Source of the DNA: Bifidobacterium moukalabense DSM 27321
Lineage (GTDB): Bacteria; Actinomycetota; Actinomycetes; Actinomycetales; Bifidobacteriaceae
DNA: 64,000 nt
Assembly: GCF_000522505.1 (NCBI RefSeq)
Contig: NZ_AZMV01000007.1
Location: 558,001-622,000 of the forward strand
Direction of reading: 5' to 3'
Shown: one piece after another, positions 24,397 to 32,977 of the stretch
Layout of the letters: each line of letters begins with the position of its first letter
Numbering within the stretch: position 1 is the stretch's first letter
Notes under the pieces: generated by a model
What the model saw: only the letters and a program-made list of their open reading frames with translations
The model's database searches: none
Told to the model about the DNA's origin: nothing
Position numbers and translations under genes: made by a program

Positions 24397-25767
24397 TCAG
24401 GTCTCGTCAAGGCACAGCATGACCGACGTCTTGAACGTCTTGCCATCGTAGTCGAACGATGCCGTGCCGCCGTGCCGTTCGGCCGTCTCCTTCACCGTCA
24501 TGGTGCCCAAGCCGTTGCCGCCATGCTTGCTGGAGGCGAAATTGCCGTCGACCTGTGTGACCGAGGAATCGTACGAGTTGTCGACGACGATGAACAGTGA
24601 GGCCGGGGGCCCGTCATTATACCGGATGCGCGCGCGCAGCTTTTTGTCGCCGCTGTGTTGCGCCATGATCGCCTCGACGGCGTTCTCCAGAAGATTGCCG
24701 ACCAGTGAGCACAATTCCGCATTGTTGATGCTGATATATGGTGGCACGGCGGCCTTGACATCGACATCGGCGCCTTGTTGCCGGGCCCAATCGCAATAAT
24801 AGACCAGCACCGCGTTCAACGAGGCGTGCTCGCAGTACTGCATGGGATGCTCGGGGGAGAGCAGTCGGTGATTGGCCATCTGCTCAAGATAGTCGCGGAT
24901 GCCGTCCATGTCGTTGGCCGAGGCGAGCGTCTGCAGGGTCTGAATATGGTGACGCGTGTTATGCCTGATCTGCCGCGCCTCACGGATGCGTCCATTCATA
25001 TGCTGCAGCTGTATGGTCTGCATTGCCTCGTAATGCTCCCGTCTGGCCGCTTCGAGCAGCCGATCGGATTGCCTGATCATATACCAGATCAGCAGGTAGG
25101 CCAACGTCATGAAGCAGGAGTAGGTGATGGCGATGGTGAAGGCGAGCGCCCGCACCCGATCGCTCATGATCGAATCGTTGTCGGCGGGCAGGCACCATAC
25201 CACGATCGCCGTTGAGATGAACGGGAATAGCCAGATGAGCCTCCAGAAGGACGGGCTGATGGCGGGGCTGTCGAGTGTGGGCGGAATGGAATCGTGCAGC
25301 GGATGCCAGAGGCACAACGGCGCGATGATGTCAAGCACGAGCAGATTGATGAGTCCCGGCCATCCGACACGCAGATTCACCGACTGCTCACCCAGCACGG
25401 TCACGTCCATGACCAGCGACAGGTAGTAGATGATCGCCACCACGTAGGCGGCGGTGCTGCATAGGAGCAGTGCCTTGGAAACGGTCAGGTCCGTTACCTT
25501 GCTGAACACCAGCACCGCGACGATGGCGGTCGGGATCACCGTCCAAAATGTGGGGATCCGGTGCAGTCCGCATATGAAGCCGCATAGGATGAACCACACC
25601 GTGCTTACCGCCAGGATGATGCCACCGGTGCGCTTCGGATTCTCCATGCGGTCCCACATGGCCATCAGGCATAGGATGACGCCCATCAGCGCGTTGACCT
25701 GCTCGCCGATGGCGAAGGACATGGCGGAAGGTGTTGTGGAGGTGACCATCTCGATCAGATTCATCAC
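24397..25767 (-). CDS. GHKL-type sensor histidine kinase of a LytTR system
   Basis: The 456-residue protein has six or seven predicted helices in the first 220 residues, a coiled linker, a dimerisation region with the probable phospho-acceptor His in ARQIRHNTRHHIQTLQ, and a GHKL ATPase domain with NLLENAVEAI and GNGLGTMTVKE. This is the AgrC/HPK10 type that pairs with LytTR regulators, often for peptide or membrane signals. Its GTG/ATG start overlaps the response-regulator stop by 4 bp. The signal is unknown. Confidence 0.85.
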   Translation of the reverse strand: MMNLIEMVTSTTPSAMSFAIGEQVNALMGVILCLMAMWDRMENPKRTGGIILAVSTVWFILCGFICGLHRIPTFWTVIPTAIVAVLVFSKVTDLTVSKALLLCSTAAYVVAIIYYLSLVMDVTVLGEQSVNLRVGWPGLINLLVLDIIAPLCLWHPLHDSIPPTLDSPAISPSFWRLIWLFPFISTAIVVWCLPADNDSIMSDRVRALAFTIAITYSCFMTLAYLLIWYMIRQSDRLLEAARREHYEAMQTIQLQHMNGRIREARQIRHNTRHHIQTLQTLASANDMDGIRDYLEQMANHRLLSPEHPMQYCEHASLNAVLVYYCDWARQQGADVDVKAAVPPYISINNAELCSLVGNLLENAVEAIMAQHSGDKKLRARIRYNDGPPASLFIVVDNSYDSSVTQVDGNFASSKHGGNGLGTMTVKETAERHGGTASFDYDGKTFKTSVMLCLDET

Positions 25768-26558
25768 CGCTCCGATCTCATGCGGGTGAACGTGTATTCC
25801 GCATACTTGCGGCAGGTGGCGGTCACCGCGGTTTTGGTGATGGGGATGTGCTTGCCGCCTTTCATCACGAATTCGGCATTGCTGATGCCGGCCACGTAGT
25901 CGAAGTTCACCAGTACGCCGCGTGCGGTGCGGTAGAAGTTGTCGAAGACGGTGAGTCGCTGCTCCACGTCGGAGAAGTTCGTGCGAATCTTGCTGCAGGT
26001 GCCGTCGGCGAAGGTGAATTCCACATAGTGCGCGCTGGACAGGCAGTATGCGATGAGCCGGCGGTCCATGTTGACCGCGGGATTGCCGAATGCCACCTGC
26101 CAGGCGGCGTCGGTGGCGCGCGTCGGCTTGTCCGCCGACAGATGCGTGACGCGGGGTCGTTTGCTCAGGGTTTCGCAGACGCGGTCCATGGTCATGTCGA
26201 AATCGGCGCGGCCGACCGGTTTCAGCAGATAGCCGATCGCCTGCACCTCGTAGCCGAGCACTGCAAAGTCGCTGCTGGAGGTGATGAAGACGATGGGGCA
26301 GTCGTCGCGTTGCTTACGCAGGAAACGTGCGATATCGAGGCCGGTCGGGGTCGTCTCGTCGGTTTCGTCGTCGGTCAGGTAACAGTCGAGCAGTACCAGA
26401 TCGAAACGGCCTGATTTCCAGCTTTCGATGAAATCGTCGGTGCCGGCGAAGGTGGCGCAGTCAATGTCAAGACCGCGCTTTTCCCGAAAATAGGCGGTGC
26501 ACATGGTCTTCATCAGCTGCCGTTCGGCCGGATGATCCTCTACGATCGCGACGCGCAT
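25764..26558 (-). CDS. LytTR-family response regulator
   Basis: The 264-residue protein has a receiver domain (MRVAIVEDH, the phospho-acceptor Asp in LVLLDCYL, Lys in LLKPVGRADF) and a C-terminal LytTR DNA-binding domain (FDNFYRTARGVLVNFDYV, GKHIPITKT). I chose the second of two ATGs (26558) because GGAGG then lies six bases upstream. It is the first gene of a two-gene operon with the kinase at 24397. Repeats at 26648-26680 upstream could be its binding site. Confidence 0.88.
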   Translation of the reverse strand: MRVAIVEDHPAERQLMKTMCTAYFREKRGLDIDCATFAGTDDFIESWKSGRFDLVLLDCYLTDDETDETTPTGLDIARFLRKQRDDCPIVFITSSSDFAVLGYEVQAIGYLLKPVGRADFDMTMDRVCETLSKRPRVTHLSADKPTRATDAAWQVAFGNPAVNMDRRLIAYCLSSAHYVEFTFADGTCSKIRTNFSDVEQRLTVFDNFYRTARGVLVNFDYVAGISNAEFVMKGGKHIPITKTAVTATCRKYAEYTFTRMRSER

Positions 26559-26647
26559 CATGCACCTCCCTTGGCAATGTGCCTGAATCTTGCGGCTTGC
26601 TTCCAAGCGTAACCGTTTCGGGCGGTATGAGGGGTTGTCTTCGGGGT

Positions 26648-26680
26648 GTGTTTCATGCCAAATAATGGTGTTTCGTGCCA
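26648..26680 (-). promoter_or_regulatory. Candidate LytTR direct-repeat site
   Basis: On the plus strand GTGTTTCATGCCA (26648-26660) is repeated as GTGTTTCGTGCCA (26668-26680) with a 20-bp period, about two helical turns. It lies 90-120 bp before the LytTR regulator start. LytTR proteins bind pairs of short direct repeats with about this period, so it is a candidate autoregulatory site. Confidence 0.45.
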
Positions 26681-26698
26681 GTGGACACGGGCATGAAC

Positions 26699-26727
26699 AA
26701 GCCCGCCGGAGATTCTCCGACGGGCTT
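26699..26727 (-). terminator. Terminator hairpin after pgm
   Basis: AAGCCCG pairs with CGGGCTT and CGGAG with CTCCG, with one mismatch. It is 45 bp past the pgm stop on the minus strand; the U-tract is poor. Confidence 0.55.
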
Positions 26728-26771
26728 GGTTGCGGTGTAAATCCTTGTGACTGCTTGGATTTATCGATCGG

Positions 26772-28448
26772 TCACTCGGCCAGTGCCTTGTCGACGACCT
26801 CGGTGGCCTCGGCGAGTACCTTGTCAAGTGCCTCGGGGGATTCGAAGGACTCGGCGTACACCTTGTAGATGTTTTCGGTACCGGACGGGCGGGCGGCGAA
26901 CCAGTTGTTCTTGGTGGTGACCTTCAGACCGCCGATCTTGGCATGATTGCCCGGAGCTTCGGTGAGCTTGGCGGTGATGTCCTCTCCGGCCAGCTGAGTG
27001 GCCTCGACGTCGTCGCCGGAGAGCTTGCCGAACTTGAGCTTCTGCTCAAGGGTGGTCGGCGTGTCGACGCGCTTGTACCAGCTTTCGCCGAAGCGTTCGA
27101 CCTGTTCCTGATGCAGCTGGGCCGGGTTCTTGCCGGTCTTGGCGGTGATCTCCGCGGCCAGCAGGTCCGGAATCAGGCCGTCCTTGTCGGTGGTCCACAC
27201 GCGGCCGTCCTTGCGCAGGAAGGACATGCCGGAGCTTTCCTCGCCGCCGAAGGCGACCTCGCCCTTGAACAGCGGGTCCACAAACCACTTGAAGCCGACC
27301 GGGACCTCGACGAGCTTGGCGTTGATGGAGGCGGCCACGCGGTCGATCAGGGAGGAGGAGACCAGGGTCTTGCCGATGCCCGCACCCTCCGGCCAACCCG
27401 GACGGTTGCCGCCGAACAGGTACTCCACGCACACGGCGATGTAGTGGTTCGGGTTCATGACGCCCCAATTCGGGCATACGATGCCGTGACGGTCGGCGTC
27501 CGGGTCGGTGCCGCCGACCAGGTCGTACTTGTCCCATGCACCGTTGTTCAGCGAGTCGACCAGGCCCTTCATGGCATACGGTGAGCTCGGATCCATGCGG
27601 ATCTTGCCGTCGTGGTCGATGGTCATGAAGCTCCAGGTCGGATCGACCTGCGGGCGCACCACGTCGATGGTCAGGTTGAACTTCTCGTTCATCAGCGGCC
27701 AGTAGTTGACCGAGGCGCCGCCGAGCGGATCGATGCCCAGACGCACGCCGGAGGAACGGATCACATCGAAGTCGATGACGTTCTCCAGATCGGAGACATA
27801 ATGGTCGCGATAGTCGAAACGTTCGACCAGGTCGGATTTGACGGCCTGCTCGAACGGTACGCGCCTGATGTTGCGGAAGTCGCCGAGCAGCTCGTTGGCA
27901 CGGTCGGCGATGGCGTTGGTCACGTCGGCCGGAGCCGGGCCGCCGGTGACCGGGTCATACTTGAAGCCGCCATCGGTGGGCGGGTTGTGGGACGGGGTCA
28001 CGACGATGCCGTCGGCCAGGCCTTCGCCAGTGAAGCGCTGGGTGCCGTCGGCGGCACGGTTGTGGGTCAGGATGGCCTGGGACACGACCGGGGTCGGGGT
28101 GAAGTCATCACGTGAATCGATGCGTACGGTCACGCCATTGGCGACGAGCACTTCGATGGCGGTCTTCCAGGCCGGTTCGGACAGGGCGTGGGTGTCGCGG
28201 CCGATGTACAGCGGGCCGGTGACACCGGCCTTCTTGCGGTATTCGGCGATGGCCTGGGTGATGGCGACGATATGGGCCTCGTTGAACGAGGTCTTCAGGG
28301 ACGAACCGCGGTGGCCGGAGGTGCCGAAGGAGACACGCTGTTCCGGAACGTTGGGATCGGGGACGACGTCATAGTACTTGCCGATGACCTCGTCGACGTT
28401 GATCAGATCTTCTGGGGTGGCGGGCATTCCCGCATTTTTTGCAACCAT
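26772..28448 (-). CDS. pgm: Phosphoglucomutase (alpha-D-glucose-specific)
   Basis: This enzyme interconverts glucose-1-phosphate and glucose-6-phosphate, linking glycogen and galactose catabolism to the bifid shunt. The 558-residue protein carries the catalytic Ser loop VTPSHNPPTDGG, the metal loop GTDPDADRHGI, the sugar-binding GGEESSG and the phosphate-binding RPSGTE motifs. The N-terminal TSGHRGSS is also typical. It stands alone on the minus strand. Confidence 0.96.
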   Translation of the reverse strand: MVAKNAGMPATPEDLINVDEVIGKYYDVVPDPNVPEQRVSFGTSGHRGSSLKTSFNEAHIVAITQAIAEYRKKAGVTGPLYIGRDTHALSEPAWKTAIEVLVANGVTVRIDSRDDFTPTPVVSQAILTHNRAADGTQRFTGEGLADGIVVTPSHNPPTDGGFKYDPVTGGPAPADVTNAIADRANELLGDFRNIRRVPFEQAVKSDLVERFDYRDHYVSDLENVIDFDVIRSSGVRLGIDPLGGASVNYWPLMNEKFNLTIDVVRPQVDPTWSFMTIDHDGKIRMDPSSPYAMKGLVDSLNNGAWDKYDLVGGTDPDADRHGIVCPNWGVMNPNHYIAVCVEYLFGGNRPGWPEGAGIGKTLVSSSLIDRVAASINAKLVEVPVGFKWFVDPLFKGEVAFGGEESSGMSFLRKDGRVWTTDKDGLIPDLLAAEITAKTGKNPAQLHQEQVERFGESWYKRVDTPTTLEQKLKFGKLSGDDVEATQLAGEDITAKLTEAPGNHAKIGGLKVTTKNNWFAARPSGTENIYKVYAESFESPEALDKVLAEATEVVDKALAE

Positions 28449-28553
28449 ATCCCCATTCTGCCACGCTTCGGGACGATGTGCGCGTAACCGCCATATTGTG
28501 TTCGGCGGATTATTCCGAAAGGGTTCGTGGTGCAGGCTTCGCTGTGGGATGAT

Positions 28554-28582
28554 TTGCGTGCGATGGGGGAATGGTGTATCGT
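28554..28582 (+). promoter_or_regulatory. Promoter of the PTS operon
   Basis: TTGCGT (28554-28559), a 17-bp spacer and TATCGT (28577-28582) place the transcript start near 28589, about 15 nt before the RAT element. Read-through is governed by the attenuator below. Confidence 0.5.
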
Positions 28583-28602
28583 GCTTATCGATTCGACTAA
28601 TG

Positions 28603-28637
28603 CAGGGTTGCTAGTCAACATAAAGACGCAAGACCTG
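28603..28637 (+). promoter_or_regulatory. Ribonucleic antiterminator (RAT) target for BglG/LicT-type protein
   Basis: The segment folds as CAGG/CCTG plus TTGC/GCAA with small internal loops around an AT-rich apex, the shape of BglG-family RAT elements. Its 3' arm (28631-28637) is also the first arm of the terminator at 28631-28675, so the two structures exclude each other. Confidence 0.7.
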
Positions 28638-28675
28638 AGGTGTGACGTGCTTTGCCGTACCTCGGGTCTTTTTTT
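28631..28675 (+). terminator. Leader terminator (attenuator) of the PTS operon
   Basis: AGACCTGAGGT (28631-28641) pairs with ACCTCGGGTCT (28659-28669), followed by seven T. It lies 68 bp before the PTS start codon and overlaps the RAT, so it stops transcription unless the antiterminator binds. Confidence 0.85.
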
Positions 28676-28742
28676 GTTGTCTTCAGGCAGCGTTGCATGA
28701 GCCGGGACGGTTGTATCTAGGAAGGAAAGGAAAGAGATCAGG

Positions 28743-30878
28743 ATGGCTGACTCACTCGCATCGCAGATCATCGCCGCCATCGGTGGTCCTGAGAACATCC
28801 GCAGCCTGACGCATTGCGCCACGCGACTGCGTTTCGAACTGGTCGACGCAGGCAAGGTCGACCAGAACGCCCTCGAGCATATGAAAGGCGTGCTGGGCGC
28901 GGTTCCGCAGAGCGGCGACCGCTTCCAGGTGGTGATCGGCGGTGCCGTGGCCACCGTGTACGAAGACATCATGCACCTGCCCGAAATGGCCAACATGGGC
29001 GGCGCCGCGGCTTCCGGCGATGCCTCCGGCGACGGCGGCAAGACGATGAGCAATGCCGAGGTGAAGGCGGCGGCCCGCTCCAAGGCGCGCGGCAAGGTGG
29101 CGTGGCTCGACTCCTTCTTCGAATACCTGTCCGACTCCTTCCGCCCGATTCTGGGCGTGCTGCTTGGCGCCTCCATCATCATCGCGCTGGTGAACCTGCT
29201 GATCTCCCTTGGCGTGATTCCGAATGATGAGGCCTCCGCGGGCTGGGTGTTCGTCAAGGCCATCTGGAAGGGCGTATTCTACTTCCTGCCGATCATGGTC
29301 GCCTACAACGCCTCCAAGAAGCTCAAGGTCGACCCGTGGCTGGGCGGTTCCATTATGGCGATGCTCATGACCCCGCAGTTCATGAGTCTGATGAACACCA
29401 AGACCTTCACCTCCACCACGTGCGTGGAGAACACGGCCCTCGGCACCACCTCCTGCACCGCCAACATCTTCGGTCTGCCGATGCAGCTGAGCGACTACAG
29501 CGGCAACGTGTTCGTGCCGTTGCTCATGGCCGCGGTGCTCGCCCTCGTGTACCACGGATTGAAGAAGATCATCCCGGACAGCGTGCAGCTCGTGTTCGTG
29601 CCGTTCTTCTCCATGATCATCGTGGGCGTGCTCACCGCCTTCATCATCGGCCCGATCGGCGTATGGGTCGGCAATGGCCTGGGTATCGGCCTGGCATGGC
29701 TCAACAGCTATGCGCCGTTCGTCTTCGCCATCCTGATCCCGCTGCTGTACCCGTTCCTGGTGCCGCTTGGACTGCATTGGCCGCTCAACGCCCTGATGCT
29801 CATGAACATTCAGACCCTCGGCTACGACTTCATCCAAGGCCCGATGGGCGTGTGGAACTTCGCCTGCTTCGGCGCCACCGCCGGCGTGCTGTTCCTGTCC
29901 ATCCGCGACAAGGACAAGGAAATGCGCCAGACCTCCCTCGGCGCTCTGGCGGCAGGTCTACTCGGCGGCGTTTCCGAGCCGTCCCTGTACGGCATCCATC
30001 TGCGTTACAAGCTGGTCTACAAGCGCATGCTGATCGGCTGCGGCCTCGGCGGTGTCGTGATCGCAGTGCTCGGCTGGCTCTTCCCGTCCGTCACCGCCTC
30101 CGGCCAGGTCGTGCATGGCGTGACCACCACCGCGTTCGCCTTCACCTCCCTGCTGACCATCCCGGTCTTCAACCAGATGTGGGTGTATGCGGTCTCCATC
30201 GCCGTCGCGTTCCTGACCTCCTTCATCCTGATCGTCACCCTCGATTACCGCACTCCGGAACAGAAGGCCGAAGTGCTGGCCCGCGTCGCCGCGGAATCCA
30301 AGGCCGAGTCCGCCCCGGCCGCAACCGCACCGAAGGGCGTTCCGGCGGCCGTCAAGGTGGCCGAGGCGACCGCCGACGCCGAAGCGGGCTCCGACGGAGC
30401 CGCCGCGGCGATCGCACAGGCCGCCACCGACACGGTCAACGCGCCGGTCGCAGGCCATGTCATCTCTCTGGACGAAACCGGAGACCCGGTGTTCGCTTCC
30501 CGCGCACTTGGTGAGGGCGTCGGTATCCAGCCGACCGCCAGCACCGTGGTGGCCCCGGTTTCGGGCGTGCTGCAGACCGTTGCCGAAACCGGCCACGCCT
30601 TTGGCATCAAGACCGATGACGGTGTCGAAGTGCTCGTTCACGTCGGCATCGACACCGTGAAGATGAACGGCGAAGGCTTTGCGGTGGCCGTCAAGGCGAA
30701 CCAGCGCGTGCATGCCGGCGACCTGCTCGTCACCGTTGATTTTGATAAGGTTAAGGAGGCTGGATACAGCACCACCACGCTGATGACGGTGCTCAACACC
30801 GTGGCGTTCGCCTCCGTCACGCCGAGGACCGGCGTCGACGTCGAAGCCGGCGACGTCGTGATCGACATCCAGCGCTGA
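28743..30878 (+). CDS. PTS sugar transporter, EIIBCA (glucose/beta-glucoside family)
   Basis: The 711-residue fusion phosphorylates a sugar during uptake. The EIIB domain comes first (phospho-Cys 25 in LTHCATRLRF), then an EIIC domain with about ten helices (residues about 110-500). A Pro/Ala/Glu-rich linker leads to EIIA, with phospho-His near residue 633 in VLVHVGIDTVKMNG. B-C-A order is that of beta-glucoside and sucrose EII; the substrate (glucose, a beta-glucoside or similar) cannot be settled from sequence. Expression is controlled by the RAT/terminator leader and the BglG-type protein encoded 29 bp on. Confidence 0.92.
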   Translation: MADSLASQIIAAIGGPENIRSLTHCATRLRFELVDAGKVDQNALEHMKGVLGAVPQSGDRFQVVIGGAVATVYEDIMHLPEMANMGGAAASGDASGDGGKTMSNAEVKAAARSKARGKVAWLDSFFEYLSDSFRPILGVLLGASIIIALVNLLISLGVIPNDEASAGWVFVKAIWKGVFYFLPIMVAYNASKKLKVDPWLGGSIMAMLMTPQFMSLMNTKTFTSTTCVENTALGTTSCTANIFGLPMQLSDYSGNVFVPLLMAAVLALVYHGLKKIIPDSVQLVFVPFFSMIIVGVLTAFIIGPIGVWVGNGLGIGLAWLNSYAPFVFAILIPLLYPFLVPLGLHWPLNALMLMNIQTLGYDFIQGPMGVWNFACFGATAGVLFLSIRDKDKEMRQTSLGALAAGLLGGVSEPSLYGIHLRYKLVYKRMLIGCGLGGVVIAVLGWLFPSVTASGQVVHGVTTTAFAFTSLLTIPVFNQMWVYAVSIAVAFLTSFILIVTLDYRTPEQKAEVLARVAAESKAESAPAATAPKGVPAAVKVAEATADAEAGSDGAAAAIAQAATDTVNAPVAGHVISLDETGDPVFASRALGEGVGIQPTASTVVAPVSGVLQTVAETGHAFGIKTDDGVEVLVHVGIDTVKMNGEGFAVAVKANQRVHAGDLLVTVDFDKVKEAGYSTTTLMTVLNTVAFASVTPRTGVDVEAGDVVIDIQR

Positions 30879-30907
30879 CCTTGCGATCACTGTAGGAAAG
30901 GGTCGAT

Positions 30908-31795
30908 GTGGACGTTCTTCGTGTATTCAACAACAATGTCGTGCTGGCCAAGGACGGCGACCGTGAGGTGATTCTCACCGGTCGCGGCATAGGCTTCCAG
31001 GCCAAGCCGGGACAGCATGTCGATGACGCGAAGATCGTCCGCCGATTCGTTCCCGCGGACGGCCGGGATCCCGACCATATGGCCGAACTGCTGGCCGGGA
31101 TCCCGCCGGAGATCATCCGCCTGGCCACCGATGCCATGTCCCGTACCGGACTCGCCGAGCAGATCGAGGCCCAGCCCACACTGGTCATGGCGTTGGCCGA
31201 CCATATCTGTGGCGCGATTCAGCGGTCGCAGCGGGGCCAGACCATCGAATATCCGCTTGAGGCGGAGGTGCGCTCGCTGTATGCGGGCGAATACGCCAAG
31301 GGCGAGGCGTTGGTCGACGCCATGAATGACTATCTGGGCGGGGTGCTGCCGAAGGGCGAGGCCGTGGCGCTCGCCCTGCACCTGGTCAACGCCGGCTTCT
31401 CCACCGGCGACCTGTCGAACACCTACACCATGACCGGCGTGATCCAGCAGATGCTGTCGGTCATCGAAAACACCTACGATGTGACACTTGACCAGCACAG
31501 CGTCAACGTGGGACGTTTCATCACGCATCTGCGCTATCTGTTCGTCCGCATCCACCAGCATCAGCAGCTCAACGACGAGCCACGGCCGATCGTCGAGACC
31601 ATCATGACGTCATATCCGCAGGCGACCGCCTGCGCACGAAAGCTCGCCATCGTGGTCGACATGCGGCTGAGCGCGACGCTGACGGAAGCGGAAATCGCCT
31701 ATCTTGCGCTTCACATCTCCCGTGTCACGGCCGATGCCGCCAAGGAATCGTCATCTGAACTGGAGACCTCCGGCACACGCACGCACAACGCCTGA
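30908..31795 (+). CDS. licT: BglG/LicT-family transcriptional antiterminator
   Basis: The 295-residue protein has the RNA-binding CAT domain (VLRVFNNNVVLAKDGD, GIGFQAKPGQ) and two PRD domains whose conserved His (in MALADHICGAI, SVNVGRFITHLRYL) are phosphorylated by the PTS. When sugar is present it should bind the RAT at 28603-28637 and allow transcription of the PTS gene. GTG at 30908 follows AGGAAAGG. It is the second gene of the operon. Its 3' end overlaps the convergent diacylglycerol-kinase-like gene by 85 bp. The symbol is by family only. Confidence 0.88.
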   Translation: MDVLRVFNNNVVLAKDGDREVILTGRGIGFQAKPGQHVDDAKIVRRFVPADGRDPDHMAELLAGIPPEIIRLATDAMSRTGLAEQIEAQPTLVMALADHICGAIQRSQRGQTIEYPLEAEVRSLYAGEYAKGEALVDAMNDYLGGVLPKGEAVALALHLVNAGFSTGDLSNTYTMTGVIQQMLSVIENTYDVTLDQHSVNVGRFITHLRYLFVRIHQHQQLNDEPRPIVETIMTSYPQATACARKLAIVVDMRLSATLTEAEIAYLALHISRVTADAAKESSSELETSGTRTHNA

Positions 31796-32856
31796 CGCTC
31801 CACGCTGAAACGGATGTGTTTCGTCTCGGGAAGCATATCGCCGTCAACCTGCGCCAAAGCGGGCTTTTCCAGTATGATCTCGGCGCTTACGCCCTGAACC
31901 TGGTCCACCGTGGAATTCGTGGACAGCGGGCTCTGCTGCGCCTTGCCGGTGATCGTCTGGTGCAGTACATCGCCGAACAGGTTGGCCCAGCCCAGAATGC
32001 CGCCCGAGGTGTCGATGATTTCGTAGTCGAGGATGCCATCGTCGTAGATGGCGTCCGGCATCAGCGAAAACATGGGGATCTGGCCGCAATTGCCGGCCAT
32101 GAACGTGCGGAATGACAGGCCGTGCGTGGTATGCGTGCTGCCGTCCTCGCTGGTGATGGTCACATCGCCATGGTATTTCGGCGCGAACAGGTTCTTGACG
32201 CCGGACACGAAATACGCCAGCCAGCTGATGTTCTTCTTGAGTTCCGGATCGGTATCGTCGATCATCAGGGCGTCGAAGCCGATGCCGGCGATGATCAGGA
32301 ATGCATGGCCATGATCGGCTGTTTCGTCGTCGAGCAGGGTGAGACGGCCCACGTCGACCTGGCGGGAGCCATGCGAGGTGGCCACGGTCAGGGCCGCGTC
32401 GATGTCATCCACGGGAATGCCCATATTGCGGGCGAACAGATTGCCGGTGCCGATCGGCACGATGCCCAGCGCATGGCCGGTGCCGGACAACGCGCTCGCC
32501 ACCGTGCGTACCGTGCCGTCGCCTCCGACGGCCACCACCACATCGGCGCCATGCTCCAAGGCCTCAAGCGCGCAGACGCGGCCGTCCTTGTCGAGCTGCG
32601 TGTCGATGAAATCCACCTGTGTAAGGCCCTTCGACTCGCAGAATTCCTTGATATGCTGCTTGCGCTGATCGGCCTGCGGCTTCGAGGGGTTGATGACGAA
32701 TACGTAGTGCACTTGGTCGTCGCTACGCTGATCGAGCTGGCGGGCCAGCTTGCGGTGCCTGTACGCACGCACGCCGAAGAAGGCGGCGGCGCACACTGCG
32801 GCCACACCGATGACGATGAGCGACGAGATGATGACGGGCATAGGCATGTCTTCCAT
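31711..32856 (-). CDS. Diacylglycerol kinase-like lipid kinase (DagK/YegS family)
   Basis: The 381-residue protein starts with one hydrophobic helix (IISSLIVIGVAAVCAAAFF), then a DAGK catalytic domain: FVINPSKPQAD, the nucleotide loop VVAVGGDGTVRTVAS, and GIVPIGTGNLFARN. It probably phosphorylates diacylglycerol or a related lipid at the membrane. Start codons at 32856 (ATG, MEDMPMP) and 32847 are both possible. The C-terminal 28 codons overlap licT on the other strand. Confidence 0.85.
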   Translation of the reverse strand: MEDMPMPVIISSLIVIGVAAVCAAAFFGVRAYRHRKLARQLDQRSDDQVHYVFVINPSKPQADQRKQHIKEFCESKGLTQVDFIDTQLDKDGRVCALEALEHGADVVVAVGGDGTVRTVASALSGTGHALGIVPIGTGNLFARNMGIPVDDIDAALTVATSHGSRQVDVGRLTLLDDETADHGHAFLIIAGIGFDALMIDDTDPELKKNISWLAYFVSGVKNLFAPKYHGDVTITSEDGSTHTTHGLSFRTFMAGNCGQIPMFSLMPDAIYDDGILDYEIIDTSGGILGWANLFGDVLHQTITGKAQQSPLSTNSTVDQVQGVSAEIILEKPALAQVDGDMLPETKHIRFSVERQALCVRVPEVSSSDDDSLAASAVTREM

Positions 32857-32977
32857 TGTCGCCGAAGATGGGCCGAAAATGTGAATTCGACGCGACAAAA
32901 TCGACGAAAACTGCACGTTGCGCAGGAAAAAGGGTGTCTTACGTTCACTGTCGGCTTGCGGCACTAGTCTTAAAGGC

